Of a stretch of 64,000 bases of DNA, positions 54,802 through 64,000 are shown in pieces (within the stretch, counting starts at the first letter, position 1; every line of letters begins with the position of its first letter). A model generated the notes under the pieces. It saw only the letters and a program-made list of their open reading frames with translations, searched no databases and was not told the origin of the DNA. The DNA is from Sandaracinus sp. GTDB lineage: Bacteria > Myxococcota_A > Polyangia > Polyangiales > Houyiibacteriaceae. Position numbers and translations under genes: made by a program. Location: the NCBI GenBank assembly GCA_020633125.1, contig JACKEH010000006.1, positions 62,001 to 126,000 of the forward strand, given 5' to 3'.

Positions 54802-55548
54802 TCATCGCGCCAGGAACGAGAGCGCCCGATCGACGTCGTTTGCCTGGAGGGCGTGCCCACCGGGGCGCAACACGAGCTCGAGTTCCCGTCCCGCGGCGAC
54901 CATCGTGTCGCGAAGCGACTCCATCGTCTCGCGATGGTGCGGGTCGTCTTCTCCCGCGACGAGCAGCCACGGCGCGGCGGAAGGAGTCGCACCGAGCTCG
55001 CCACGCAGCCCTCCTCCGACGACGGCCCAAGCCTCCAGCTCGACGAGCCGATCGCTCGCGAGCGCCGCGACGGCGAATCCACCGTTCGAATACCCGAGTG
55101 CCACGCGCGGCTGAGGAAGGTCCGCGAGGGGCCAGGTCGCCACGAGCTCTCGCAGACGAGCCCTCTGATGTGCCTCGATCGGCCAACACACGGCGTCGCG
55201 CATCGAAGCGTCCCAATCGCAGAGCCCCCGCTCGCCTTGGACCACGAGCACCCCGAAGCCTCGTGCGTGCGCGCGTTCGATCACGAGCGCGCGGGTGTCG
55301 AGCTCGCCCTCGCCGAAGAAGAGGCCGTGCGCGAAGACCAGCGTCCCGCGGGAGGGACTCGGCGGAGGCGCATAACAATGCGCGCCGTCGGCGACGTGCA
55401 CGTCTCCGCAGGAGGGAAGTGAAGCCGTCGTCGCAGGTGCACTCGTACACGCACGAACCGGTGTCGGAACCGATTCGATCGAGCGCGTGTTCGACGAAGC
55501 TTCCGGCCTCGGCGAGCAAGCCAAGAGAAGAACGAAAAGAAGTCTCAT
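54802..55548 (-). CDS. Secreted alpha/beta hydrolase (lipoprotein)
   Basis: 248 aa. The lipobox LLAC (Cys11) follows a short signal. The hydrolase core has the oxyanion HG (LVFAHGLFFGEGE), the nucleophile elbow LGYSNGG (Gly-x-Ser-x-Gly), the acid in AGEDDPHH and the His in PGGHALQAN. Two conserved Cys pairs (ACTSAPATTASLPSC and HCYAPPP) suggest disulfides outside the cytosol. Likely an esterase or depolymerase; substrate unknown. ATG at 55548. The gap downstream (54439-54801) lies on its 3' side. Confidence 0.88.
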   Translation of the reverse strand: MRLLFVLLLACSPRPEASSNTRSIESVPTPVRACTSAPATTASLPSCGDVHVADGAHCYAPPPSPSRGTLVFAHGLFFGEGELDTRALVIERAHARGFGVLVVQGERGLCDWDASMRDAVCWPIEAHQRARLRELVATWPLADLPQPRVALGYSNGGFAVAALASDRLVELEAWAVVGGGLRGELGATPSAAPWLLVAGEDDPHHRETMESLRDTMVAAGRELELVLRPGGHALQANDVDRALSFLAR

Positions 55549-55890
55549 GTGGCTCCAACGCGCGAGTACGGCGCTCATTCGGGGTGCGCCGGAGCTGGAC
55601 CGAGACCGCGGCGCGCTGAGCGTCCGCGAGATAGCGACGCGGGCGTGCGGCGCGCCGGAGCTGAGCGCCCCCACCCAGACCGTCGAGCAGACAAGATTTC
55701 GATTCTCATCCGCGGGTCGCCCCGACCTCACGCGGCTTCGATGCGCGGGCGAGTCTTCCCGTCGAGGGGTTTGGCCGTCCACCCGACGCGTTGGTGCAAC
55801 GCGTGGAGCACCTCTCGAAGCCAAGAGCGCGGAGCGCGCCGGACTCGAGGACCCCGAAGAACGTGGGTCGGGCTCGACGCTGGTACGGGC
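55549..55890. other. 342-base gap with dispersed repeats
   Basis: Holds a 24-base sequence (gcgcgccggactcgaggacc..., 55834-55857) and a 16-base sequence (tcatccgcgggtcgcc, 55706-55721) that are repeated at 57966-57989 and 58058-58073, in the opposite order relative to each other, i.e. on the far side of the next gene. No gene found. Confidence 0.6.
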
Positions 55891-57723
55891 TCAATCCCAC
55901 GCCGCCAAGAAGGCCGCGAGGTCGTCACGCTGCGCCGCGGAGAGTGCTTCGGCGCCAGGGTGCACGGCGTGGTCGGCGCATCCGTCGAGGGCTTGCCGCA
56001 GGGTCGACGCACATCCGTCGTGGAAGAAGGGCGCGCGCAAGCCCACCCCACGAAGCATCGGCACCTGCCACGACGAACCGTCGAGCTCCACCGACTCCGG
56101 CTGCGTGCCGAGCGCACCTTGGTGGCAGCCGGGACAACCCGCCTCGGCGAACACGACCGCGCCACGTTCGGCCGCCGCGGAGTCCACGGTCGCGACGTCG
56201 ACCTCGAGGGTGTCGAGCCACGACTCGACCAGCGCGACCCACTCGGGCGAAGGAACGAAACCTCCCATCTGACCGGCGAAGGTGCGCTCCATGATGCCGC
56301 CGAAGTCGGCGACGTCGCCGCGCCAGTGAAAGGGCGCCGTCGCTCCGATGCCGCCGAGCAGGGATTGCGTCCGACGTGGGCCCTCACCGAAGTCCCAGAC
56401 GAGGCCGTCGTCGCGCCCCTCGGCGTGACACGAGGCGCAGGTGATCTGCACGCCCGGCAGCCCGTGAAAGAGCGTGTGGCCCAGATCACGAACCTCCGCC
56501 GCCTCCGGAAGCGCCTCCCAGACTCCGTCCACGAGCATCGCGCGGTCGTCGCGTGAGTAGAAGACGAGACGTCCGAAGAGCGCCTCGACGGCGACGCCTC
56601 CACCGACGGCTCCCTGCACGTGGCTGATCCCGACGCATCGTTCGGTTCCGACCTCGGTCGGCGCGACGATGACCTCGACGCGCGCAATCGCGGCGGAAGG
56701 ACCGAGGAAGTCGTGAACGCCGGCGAGCGCGAGGTACGCGCGGTCGGTGCGGACGAAGTCCACCGCCAGCGCGCCGCCTCCGATGCGTGTGGAGGTCGCC
56801 TCCCCGGTCGGCGACAGCCGCGTCAACGCGTTCGAGACCACCGGACGTACACACACCGGGACCTCGGAGATCGCCCCGTAGCCCGCGTGGTCGGGGGGCA
56901 TCTCCTCGCCGGGCGCGACCTGCACCGCGCGCGTGGTCGAGAGTTGATGCAAGACCTCGACACCGCCGCCCGGCGTCGCGCGCATGCGCCAGGCCGTGTT
57001 CGCGACGCGGTCCTCGCTCACGAGGTCGTACGCCGTCGGATCGGTCGCCCGCTCGTCCGGGAGCGCATGGCGGGCACGAACCGCGAGCGTGACGTCGAGC
57101 TCGAGCACGTCGGCCGCTCGGAACACGCTGACGAAGATCGCGCCAGTGTCGTCGACGACGACGTCGCGCAGATCGGGCTCGAGCATCACACGCCGTTGCT
57201 CGTGGCCTTCGGGATCGAGCGCGACCAACTCTCCTCCCGCACACGCGACGAGCACGCGACCGCGCTCCGCGTCCCACGCGATGCCGCGGGGTGCGCGACA
57301 GACCTCGTACGTCCCGACGAGCGCGTCACCCGCCACACGCGCGACGCGACCGCTGCCACGCAAGGTCACGTGAAGCTCGGTGGCGACGCCGACGGCGCGA
57401 AACGGAACGCTTCCCGCAGGCAACTCGATGCGGTGGGCCTCTCGCAACACGTCCCCCTCGATCACGAAGCGCGAGACGAGGTCGCGCTCTGGATCGGCGA
57501 AGAAGAGCTGGTCGCCGACGACCGTGCCGTGCCCCCCGTAGACGGGGAGCGAGGGCACCGCGGCGGGCGAGGGAACCGGGACCTCGGCGTCGGGTCGCGT
57601 CGGCTCGGGAAAGCCGGCGTCTCCCGTGGGCGGAGGGGACGGGCGAACGCCGGGACCGGGCGGCGTCGTCGAGGACGAGCAGGCCACGAGGAGCACGAGC
57701 GAGAGGAAACGCCACACACGCAT
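55891..57723 (-). CDS. Beta-propeller lipoprotein with a di-heme cytochrome c domain
   Basis: 610 aa. Lipobox LVAC (Cys15). The middle part has six or seven NHL/YVTN-like repeats (RGIAWDAERGRVLVACAGGE, LRDVVVDDTGAIFVSVFRAA), typical of a beta-propeller. The C-terminal about 220 residues hold two heme motifs CxxCH: CASCHAEG and CPGCHQG, in the arrangement of the MauG/cytochrome c peroxidase family, with further His and Met residues (FHWRGDVADFGGIMERTFAGQ, MLRGVGLRAPFF) as likely axial ligands. Likely a peroxidase- or MauG-like oxidase in the envelope; redox partner not found. ATG at 57723. Confidence 0.9.
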   Translation of the reverse strand: MRVWRFLSLVLLVACSSSTTPPGPGVRPSPPPTGDAGFPEPTRPDAEVPVPSPAAVPSLPVYGGHGTVVGDQLFFADPERDLVSRFVIEGDVLREAHRIELPAGSVPFRAVGVATELHVTLRGSGRVARVAGDALVGTYEVCRAPRGIAWDAERGRVLVACAGGELVALDPEGHEQRRVMLEPDLRDVVVDDTGAIFVSVFRAADVLELDVTLAVRARHALPDERATDPTAYDLVSEDRVANTAWRMRATPGGGVEVLHQLSTTRAVQVAPGEEMPPDHAGYGAISEVPVCVRPVVSNALTRLSPTGEATSTRIGGGALAVDFVRTDRAYLALAGVHDFLGPSAAIARVEVIVAPTEVGTERCVGISHVQGAVGGGVAVEALFGRLVFYSRDDRAMLVDGVWEALPEAAEVRDLGHTLFHGLPGVQITCASCHAEGRDDGLVWDFGEGPRRTQSLLGGIGATAPFHWRGDVADFGGIMERTFAGQMGGFVPSPEWVALVESWLDTLEVDVATVDSAAAERGAVVFAEAGCPGCHQGALGTQPESVELDGSSWQVPMLRGVGLRAPFFHDGCASTLRQALDGCADHAVHPGAEALSAAQRDDLAAFLAAWD

Positions 57724-58138
57724 CTCGACAGAATGGCGTGTTCGGAACACCTCCGCCTCCTCCAGACGGGGTAGCGAGGCATCGCTTTTGGCCCGTGCGC
57801 TCCTTGCTTGCGCGTCGGCCTGGCGCGGCGCGTGGGACCTCGGAGGTGTCGCCGCAGAGCTCCCAGGCCTCGAATGGCCGGCGACGAGGGAGCGTTCGGT
57901 TCGGGCGGAGATCCAAGACCCTCGTGAACGTCGAGGTGCTTCTGCCGATTGAAGGACGGAAGGTCGCGCGCCGGACTCGAGGACCCCGAGAAGCCGCCCC
58001 GTCCTCGAGCACACGCGGGTGCTGCGCGTGATCGGGGCTGCAGTCGATGGCGGAATTTCATCCGCGGGTCGCCGTACCCTCCCGGAGTCGTGGTGTGTCG
58101 CGACGGCCTCGTGATCCGAGGGCAGCAGGTAGCGTCCG
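57724..58138. other. 415-base divergent gap with repeats
   Basis: Lies between the cytochrome gene (minus) and the 58139 gene (plus). Holds the second copies of the two dispersed repeats (57966-57989, 58058-58073) also found at 55706-55857. No promoter element or gene is convincing. Confidence 0.6.
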
Positions 58139-58627
58139 ATGGCCGAATCCAACCCCGCCTACGTGTTCTTCGAGCGCGCGCTGAACAAGCGCCGTCTCTC
58201 CAACCGCATCGCCGCCGTGGTCGTGACGCTGCTGTCGATCGTGGCGGTGGTGTGGGGCCTCTCCGAGCCCGGCGACCGCGCGATGGCGCGGATGGCCGCG
58301 GTCGGCGCCTTCGGCCTGCTCTTCGGGCCCGTCGTGCTCGGCCTGAGCTTCCGTGCGTCGAAGGGGCTCGAGGCGATCGGGTCGCCGCGACGGATCGTCT
58401 GGTTCTACGGCGTCGGGCAGGCGCGACACGTGACCGGCGTGATGATCGGGACCGGGGAGGGCAAGCTGCACAAGCTGCCCGTCCCGAGCCTGGACGAGGG
58501 CCCGCAGGCGCTCGTGCTGCTGCGGCAGGTCACGACCGAGGCCACGGAGGGCTTCTCCGAGGAGCGGCGGCTGAAGTTCCGCGCCCAGCCCGAGTCGCTG
58601 CGCACGACGACCCGCGCGGCGTCGTAG
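58139..58627 (+). CDS. Membrane protein with two transmembrane helices
   Basis: 162 aa. Helices at about 22-42 (RIAAVVVTLLSIVAVVWGL) and 50-70 (MAAVGAFGLLFGPVVLGLSF), joined by a short basic loop, then a C-terminal soluble domain (IVWFYGVGQARHVTGVMIGT, LPVPSLDEGPQALVLLRQV) that may be beta-rich. Unknown function. ATG at 58139, no convincing ribosome-binding site. Confidence 0.75.
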   Translation: MAESNPAYVFFERALNKRRLSNRIAAVVVTLLSIVAVVWGLSEPGDRAMARMAAVGAFGLLFGPVVLGLSFRASKGLEAIGSPRRIVWFYGVGQARHVTGVMIGTGEGKLHKLPVPSLDEGPQALVLLRQVTTEATEGFSEERRLKFRAQPESLRTTTRAAS

Positions 58628-58681
58628 CCGTGGCATTCCGTCGACGATGACACGCCATCTCGCGAGGGGAGTGGGGGGCCC

Positions 58682-61600
58682 TCAGCGCAGCTCGCAGACC
58701 TTCTTGCCGAAGAGCCGCTCGAGACTCGAGAGCAACGCGTCGGTCGGCTCCACCGTGAGCCCCGTCTCCTGCAGGTTCACCGCCCATTGCCCACGCGCGA
58801 TCAGTTCGAGCGACACGGGAATCGGCCCCGGGTGACGCTCGAGGGTGCTGCGCAGTGACTCGAGCTTCTTTCGATCGAGCTCGTCGACCTCGACCTTCAC
58901 CGCCACCGCGCGGGTCTTGCGCGAGAGCACCTCTTGAAGCGGCACGACCTCGTCGAGGACGAGCTTCACCTCGATCTCGTCGGTGCCTTGCGCCTGCTCT
59001 TGCTTCACGCGGCCGGTGACGATCACCGCCTCGCCGCTCGCGAGGGTCTCGCGCAGGCCTTCTTTTTCGACCTCGCGCGGCCGCACGATCACCTCGACGC
59101 GGCCGTTGGGATCTTCGAGCTCGAAGAAGGCCATCGTGCCGCCGGTCTTGGTGCGGCGCTCGCGGTAGCCCTCGACGGAGCCGCCCATGACGACCTTCGC
59201 GTTGCGCTCGAGCAGCGGCAGCGTCTCGGCGGTGGCGTTGCAGAAGCGGCGAAGCTCGCTGATGTAGCGGTCGAGCGGGTGGCCGGAGACGTAGAAGCCG
59301 AGCGTGCCTTTCTCGCGCGCGAGGAACTCGCGTGAGTCCCAGGGCTCCAGGCCGGTGGGGAAGGTGCCGCCGGCTTTGTGGTAGCTCTCGGTTTTCGCTT
59401 CGCCGCCGCCGAGCAATCCGAAGAGGCTCGTCTGCCCGCTCGCGCGTTCGGCGGCCGCCTTCTTGCCGCGTTCGATCGCGGTCTCGATGGCGCCGAAGGC
59501 CTGCGCGCGGTGCACCTTGCTCGGCTCGTGGCACGCGTCGAAGGCGCCGCTCTGCACGAGCGCTTCGCACACGCCCTTGTTCACGCGGCGGAGGTCGACG
59601 CGGTCGCAGAAGTCGAAGAGGTCGACGAAGGGGCTCTTCTTGCCTTCTTGCACGCGCTCTTCGAAGACCGCTTCGAGCGCGGAGTCGCCGACGCCCTTGA
59701 GCGCGCCGAGGCCGAAACGAATCTTCGGGCCCATCGGGTCGCGCAGCGTGCCCTTCTCGCTGATCGGTCGCGCGTCCGGACGCTTCGCCCCGGCGATGGG
59801 CTCGTAGACGACGGAGAAGTCGATTTCGGATTCGTTGACGTCCGGCGGAAGCACCGTGATGCCGAGCGCCCGCGACTCGGCGACGGTGCGCACGACCTTG
59901 TCGGACTTGTCTTTGTCCGCGGTCATCGTCGCGCAGCAGAACTCGGCGGGGAAATGCGCCTTGAGGTAGGCGGTCTGGTAGGTGATGAGCGCGTACGCGG
60001 CCGAGTGCGACTTGTTGAAGCCGTACTGCGCGAAGCCCTCCATCAGGTTGAAGACGTCTTCGGCGTCCTTCGGGTCGAAGCCCTTCTCGCTCGCGCCCTT
60101 CACGAAGATGGCCTTCTGCTTCTCCATCTCCGAGGCCTTCTTCTTGCCCATCGCGCGGCGAAGAAGGTCGGCACCACCGAGCGAGTAGCCGGCCATCTCG
60201 CGCGCGATGCGCATGACCTGCTCCTGGTAGACGATGACGCCGCGGGTGTCCTCGAGGATCGGCTCGAGGCTCGGGTGCGGGTACTCGAGCTTCTTGCGGC
60301 CGTGCTTTCGCTCGACGAAGTCCGTGTGCATGTCGGCGCTCATCGGACCGGGGCGGTAGAGCGCGACGGCGGCGACGATGTCTTCGAAGCGGTCGGGCTT
60401 GAGCGCCTTGAAGAGCTGCTGCATGCCCTGCGACTCGAGCTGGAAGACGTTCGTCGTCTCACCGCTCTGCAAGAGGGCGAAGGTCGCCGGATCCGTCAGC
60501 GGGATCGCGTCGATGTCGAAAGGCTCCTTGCGATCCGGGCGCCGGTTCACGAGGCGCACCGCGATGTCGACGACGGTCAGCGTCTTGAGGCCGAGGAAGT
60601 CGAACTTCACGAGGCCGGCCGCCTCGACGTCGTCCTTGTGGTACTGCGTGACGAGGACGTCGGTGTCGGGGCAGAAGACCGGGACGTGATCCCAGATCGG
60701 GCCCTCCGAGATCACGACGCCGGCGGCGTGCATGCCGGCGTGACGCGTGAGGTTCTCGAGCTGCTGCGCGGTGTCGAGCAGCTCCTTCACCTGCACGTCG
60801 GTGTCGTAGACCTGCTTGAGCCGCGGCTCGTCGCGGAGCGCTTCGGGGATCGTCGCGGACTTGCCGGGACCGAGCTCGGGGATCAGGCCCGCGAGCCGTC
60901 CTGCTTCCGCCGGCGCGAAGCCCATCACGCGGCCGACGTCGCGCACGACCGACTTGCTCTTGAGCTGGTGGAAGGTCGCGATCTGGCCGACGGATTGCTC
61001 GCCGTACTTCGTCTTCACGTATTGGATGACGCGGTCGCGCCGATCCATGCAGAAGTCGATGTCGAAGTCCGGCATCGAGATGCGTTCCGGGTTGAGGAAA
61101 CGCTCGAAGAGGAGGCCGTAGGGCAGCGGATCGAGGTTGGTGATCCGCATCGCGTACGCGACGAGCGAGCCGGCACCCGAACCGCGGCCCGGACCGACGG
61201 GCACGTCGTTGTTCTTCGCCCAGTTGATGAAGTCGGCGACGATCAGGAAGTAGCCGGGGAAGCCCATGCCGACGATGACGTCGAGCTCGACCTTGAGGCG
61301 ATCCCAATACTCGGCTTCGTTGGGCGATTGGCCGAGCTTGCGCATCTCGTCGAAGCGCTCGCGAAGACCCCGCTCCGACAGCTCGATGAGCCAGCCGGAC
61401 TCGGTCTGCCCCTCGGGCACCGGGAAACGCGGCAGCTTCGGATCCGAGAGCGGGTTGCACGAACCCGCGCAGCGCTCGGCGATCTCGAGCGTCGCCTTCA
61501 ACGCCTCCGGATGATCCGCGAAGAGCTCCGCCATCTGCGCGGCGGTCTTCAGGTACATCTCGGCGGAGTTGTGGTGCATCGCCGACATCTCGCGGAGCGT

Positions 61601-62282
61601 TCGCGAGGCGCCGATGCATTGAAGCGCGAGCTGCGCCGGGGCGAGCTCGCGGTCGAGGAAGTGCGCGCAGTTCGTCGCGACGATCGGCAGGTCGAGCCGC
61701 TTCGCGAGCTCCACGAGCACGTTGTTGAGCGGACGGTTCTCCGGGAAGCCGTGGTCCTCGAGCTCGACGTAGAACGAGCCCTTCTCGAAACACTCGGCGA
61801 GCTTCCCCATCGCTTGGAAGCCGGCCTCCGGGCCCTTCATCAGGATCTGCTGCGGGAGCCAGCCCGCCATGCAGGCCGAGAGGCCGACGACGCCCTTGTT
61901 GTGTTGGGCGAGCAGCTCGAAGTCGATGCGCGGCTCGTCGTCGATGAGGCCCTCGACCCAGCCGAGGCTCACGAGGCGCACGACGTTCTGGTAGCCCTCT
62001 TGGCTGCCCGCGAGCGTGATGAGGTGGCCGCTCTCCTTGTACGAGCGGTCGCTGCGATGGCCCGAGGTGATCGCGAGCTCGGCGCCGAGGATGGGTTTGA
62101 CCGGCGTCCTTGCACGCTTTGTAGAGCTGTACCGCGGCGTACATGTTGCCGCGGTCGGTCATCGCGACCGCCGGCATGTTCTGTTCGGCGCAGCGCTTCA
62201 CCAGCTCGCCGACGCGAATGGCGCCGTCGAGCATCGTGTACTCGCTGTGGACGTGGAGGTGGACGAACTCCGGGGTGCCCAT
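58682..62282 (-). CDS. dnaE: DNA polymerase III alpha subunit, with a frameshift near the 5' end
   Basis: Catalytic subunit of the replicative polymerase. Reading starts MGTPEFVHLHVHSEYTMLDG at 62282 (PHP domain with the metal-binding HxH) and continues for 60 residues to YKACKDAG at about 62100, where the frame changes: ...GACGCCGGTCAAACCC... must be read as ...GCC GG-TC AAA CCC to reach DAxVKPILGAEL. So two bases are missing, or one is extra. From there the product is complete to residue about 1200: GPGRGSGAGSLVAYA, the metal-binding DFDIDF, and the C-terminal OB fold (VVMGGSVEGYRERRTK). Length and domain order match a normal DnaE, so the break is more likely an artefact or very recent change than a dead gene. 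Confidence 0.93.
62098..62106 (-). other. Frameshift site in dnaE
   Basis: Around 62098-62106 the frame of the first 60 codons and that of the remaining 1,140 codons differ. The 5' part ends with the conserved YKACKDAG and the 3' part begins with VKPILGAE; restoring GG-CG-TC (two extra bases) or removing one G joins them exactly where homologous polymerases have GVKP or GIKP. No typical slippery heptamer is visible. Confidence 0.85.
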
Positions 62283-62482
62283 CGGGCCGGAGGGTACTCG
62301 GAACCGGGCGCCGAGCACCCCCGTCGTCGGGGTCTTTCGCCTTCCCCCGCCTGCGGCGGGACGTTCACGCCCATGACGGCGCGTTTCGCGACTCCCGCGA
62401 GCTCGGGACCGCGCCCGCGCCGTTTCGCACCCGCCTCAAATCCTTCGGGGCTCGCCAGCCGTCCGGGGCGTAGGATGCCGGC

Positions 62483-63253
62483 GTGGAGCCCCTGCGCGCG
62501 CTCGGAGCGACCACGATGGTGGTCGGCCAGACCCTGCTCGACCTCGTCGAGCTGTTGGGCCGTGCGTTGCGCGCGATGGTGCGTATCCCGCGAAACGCCC
62601 GCGCCGTCGTCCTGCGCGTGACGATGCTCCAGATCTTCTACACGGGCTTTCAGGCGGTCCTGCCGATCACGCTGGCCGCCGTCGCGCTCGGCATCCTCGT
62701 GCTCTCGGTCAGCCTGCAATACCTGCCGGTCGATTACGTGCAGGGCGTCGCGTCGATCGTGATCGTGCGCGAGGTCGTCCCGCTGGCGACGATGTTCCTC
62801 GTGATTGGCCGCAGCGGCACCGCGATCACCATCGAGGTCGCGACCATGAAGCTCAACCGCGAGCTCGACGCGTTGAAGGTGCTGGGCATCCCGATCGAGC
62901 AATACGTGGTGGTCCCGCGTCTGGTCGGCATGGTGGTCGCGTTCGTGCTGCTCCAGGTGTACGCGGACCTCTTCGGTTTGCTCGGGGGTTACTACGGGAG
63001 CGCGCTCGTCGATTGGGGGCTTCCTTCGTACCCGGTGACCGACCTGCTCGAAGGCATCGACCCCAAAGACTTCCTCGTGGCGACGCTCAAGGCGGTGTTC
63101 TTCGGCACCATCGTCGCCCTGAACTCGGTGCAGCACGGCCTGCAGGTTCGGCGCTCGCGTCGCGAGATCCCGATCGTCACGAGCCGGGCGGTCGTGCGGT
63201 CGTTGCTGCTCTGCTTCCTCGTGAACACCGCCGTGTCCGTTACCGCGGGCTGA
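62483..63253 (+). CDS. ABC transporter permease, MlaE/YrbE family
   Basis: Inner-membrane permease of the Mla-type lipid transport systems, which move phospholipids between the membranes. 256 aa, five to six helices (ITLAAVALGILVLSVSLQYL, LVGMVVAFVLLQVYADLFGL), with the conserved loop SIVIVREVVPLATMFLVIGR-like and the MlaE signature EVATMKLNRELDALKVLGIP. The start is GTG at 62483. The ATPase and substrate-binding partners are not in the window. 200 bases separate it from dnaE (divergent). Confidence 0.92.
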   Translation: MEPLRALGATTMVVGQTLLDLVELLGRALRAMVRIPRNARAVVLRVTMLQIFYTGFQAVLPITLAAVALGILVLSVSLQYLPVDYVQGVASIVIVREVVPLATMFLVIGRSGTAITIEVATMKLNRELDALKVLGIPIEQYVVVPRLVGMVVAFVLLQVYADLFGLLGGYYGSALVDWGLPSYPVTDLLEGIDPKDFLVATLKAVFFGTIVALNSVQHGLQVRRSRREIPIVTSRAVVRSLLLCFLVNTAVSVTAG

Positions 63254-63394
63254 ACGATCGGCCCGAGGGGGTCCGAGACCTCTCGAAACCATTCATGAAT
63301 TCTCGGGCGCGACGGCGGTTCGTCCGGAGTCTGCGGACCTCGCGCACGTCGCCGGTGCCGCCGCGCCGATCGCCGGGTATTCTTGGGCGGAGCC

Positions 63395-64000
63395 GTGGCG
63401 GAGCCCCCCACCAACGTCGTGATCGGCCGGTCGCGCGACTGCGACCTCGTCCTGAAGGATCCCACCATTTCGGGTCGCCACGCGCGTCTGGCGTGGGAGG
63501 ACGGCAAGATCCTCGTCGAGGACCTCGGTTCGGCGAACGGCACCTTCGTGGGTGGCAAACGCGTCGAGCGCGCGTTGGTGCGTCCCGGCGACGACGTCCG
63601 CCTGGGGCGCGCGGCGTTGCCCTGGAGCGCGGCGGCGTTGCGTCCGTTTCTGCGCAAGGGCGGCAAAGACACGATCCTCGGCGAATCGATCCCGGGCAGC
63701 CGCTTCATCTGCGGCGCGTGCGGCACCCGCGGCCTCATGCCCTCGGGCTTCAAGGGCGGGGTGCTGCGCTGCGGTGCGTGCGGCCAGCGTCTCATCGTCT
63801 CGCAGCCCGGGCGTCGTTGGCCGCGTGCGATCGCGAGCGTGATCGTCTTGGCCGCGGCCGGCGCGCTCGTCTTCTTCGGCCTTCGGGGCGGTCGTGAGAG
63901 CCCGCTCGGGCGTGCGGCCGAGAGCCTCGTCTCGGACGCGCGTGCGGCGGGCGCGACGAGCCCGCAGGAAGCCTCGATCCGGATTCATTCGCTCGAGAAG
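63395..64000 (+). CDS. FHA domain - zinc ribbon - membrane protein, 3' end outside window
   Basis: 202 codons are open to the window end; GTG at 63395 with GGCGGAG upstream is used. Residues 1-70 are an FHA phosphothreonine-binding domain (IGRSRDCDLVLKDPTISGRH, DLGSANGTFVGGKRV, RPGDDVRLGRA). Then a zinc ribbon (CGACGTRGLMPSGF...LRCGACGQ), and a single membrane helix at about 150-165 (AIASVIVLAAAGALVFFGLR) with the rest outside. Such proteins couple kinase signalling to envelope processes in myxobacteria. The kinase operons in this window are candidate partners. Confidence 0.85.
   Translation, partial: MAEPPTNVVIGRSRDCDLVLKDPTISGRHARLAWEDGKILVEDLGSANGTFVGGKRVERALVRPGDDVRLGRAALPWSAAALRPFLRKGGKDTILGESIPGSRFICGACGTRGLMPSGFKGGVLRCGACGQRLIVSQPGRRWPRAIASVIVLAAAGALVFFGLRGGRESPLGRAAESLVSDARAAGATSPQEASIRIHSLEK

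Noticed and set aside
62098..62106. Programmed ribosomal frameshift in dnaE
   Set aside because: No slippery heptamer is seen, and replicative polymerases are not known to use frameshifting at this point; an error or mutation is simpler.
59378..62473. A 1,031-codon open frame on the plus strand over dnaE
   Set aside because: Antisense shadow; dnaE motifs on the minus strand are unmistakable.

Overview
The window is a very GC-rich chromosomal segment with dense coding on both strands and strong G/C third-position bias. The gene content points to a myxobacterium (Myxococcota, probably a Polyangiales/Sandaracinus-like lineage; this is an inference, there is no rRNA here). The signs are Hanks-type kinases with TPR partners, about eleven predicted lipoproteins with Asp/Ala/Gly-rich or Cys-rich linkers, a textbook sigma-54 promoter, a bacterial CYP51, several acyl-CoA dehydrogenases and many small lineage-specific proteins. 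I found no rRNA, tRNA, CRISPR array, integrase, transposase or prophage.

Layout. 1-3361: end of manA, a small unknown gene, then proA-rsfS-rlmH. 3381-6784: a palindromic intergenic repeat, a TetR regulator with a PF10118 metal-dependent hydrolase and a clear dyad operator, then an acetyltransferase and a lipoprotein. 7077-11147: a pair of acyl-CoA dehydrogenases and glpD. 11148-11603: tandem repeats. 12454-18218: an M23 peptidase lipoprotein, a Cys-rich lipoprotein and a kinase/TPR/lipoprotein operon. 18349-24464: a large radical SAM protein, an outer-membrane protein and a solitary adenine-type DNA methyltransferase. 24585-29535: a kinase-ATPase-TPR giant divergent from a soluble kinase. 30878-33245: RidA/enoyl-CoA hydratase/acyl-CoA dehydrogenase with 4-base overlaps. 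34580-36885: a CYP51-ferredoxin fusion coupled to an NTF2-like protein. 37078-42714: panB-panC, TPR and unknown genes, and an Fpg that lacks its zinc finger. 42755-46340: a beta-propeller lipoprotein, a luciferase-like oxidoreductase and a beta-lactamase-fold hydrolase. 46562-50110: a sigma-54-driven small gene, MutH, a SUFU-domain protein and a zinc-ribbon protein. 50193-57723: four secreted lipoproteins among dispersed repeats. 58139-64000: a membrane protein, dnaE with a frameshift near its 5' end, an MlaE-type permease and an FHA/zinc-ribbon membrane protein cut by the window end.

Most notable: a MutH with every catalytic and GATC-recognition residue in place, far outside the gammaproteobacteria in which it is normally found; a CYP51 fused to its own ferredoxin; a zinc-less Fpg; an intergenic palindromic element whose 28-base core is inverted between two copies; a perfect -24/-12 promoter; and the dnaE frameshift, which is most simply a sequencing error but needs checking because the gene is essential.
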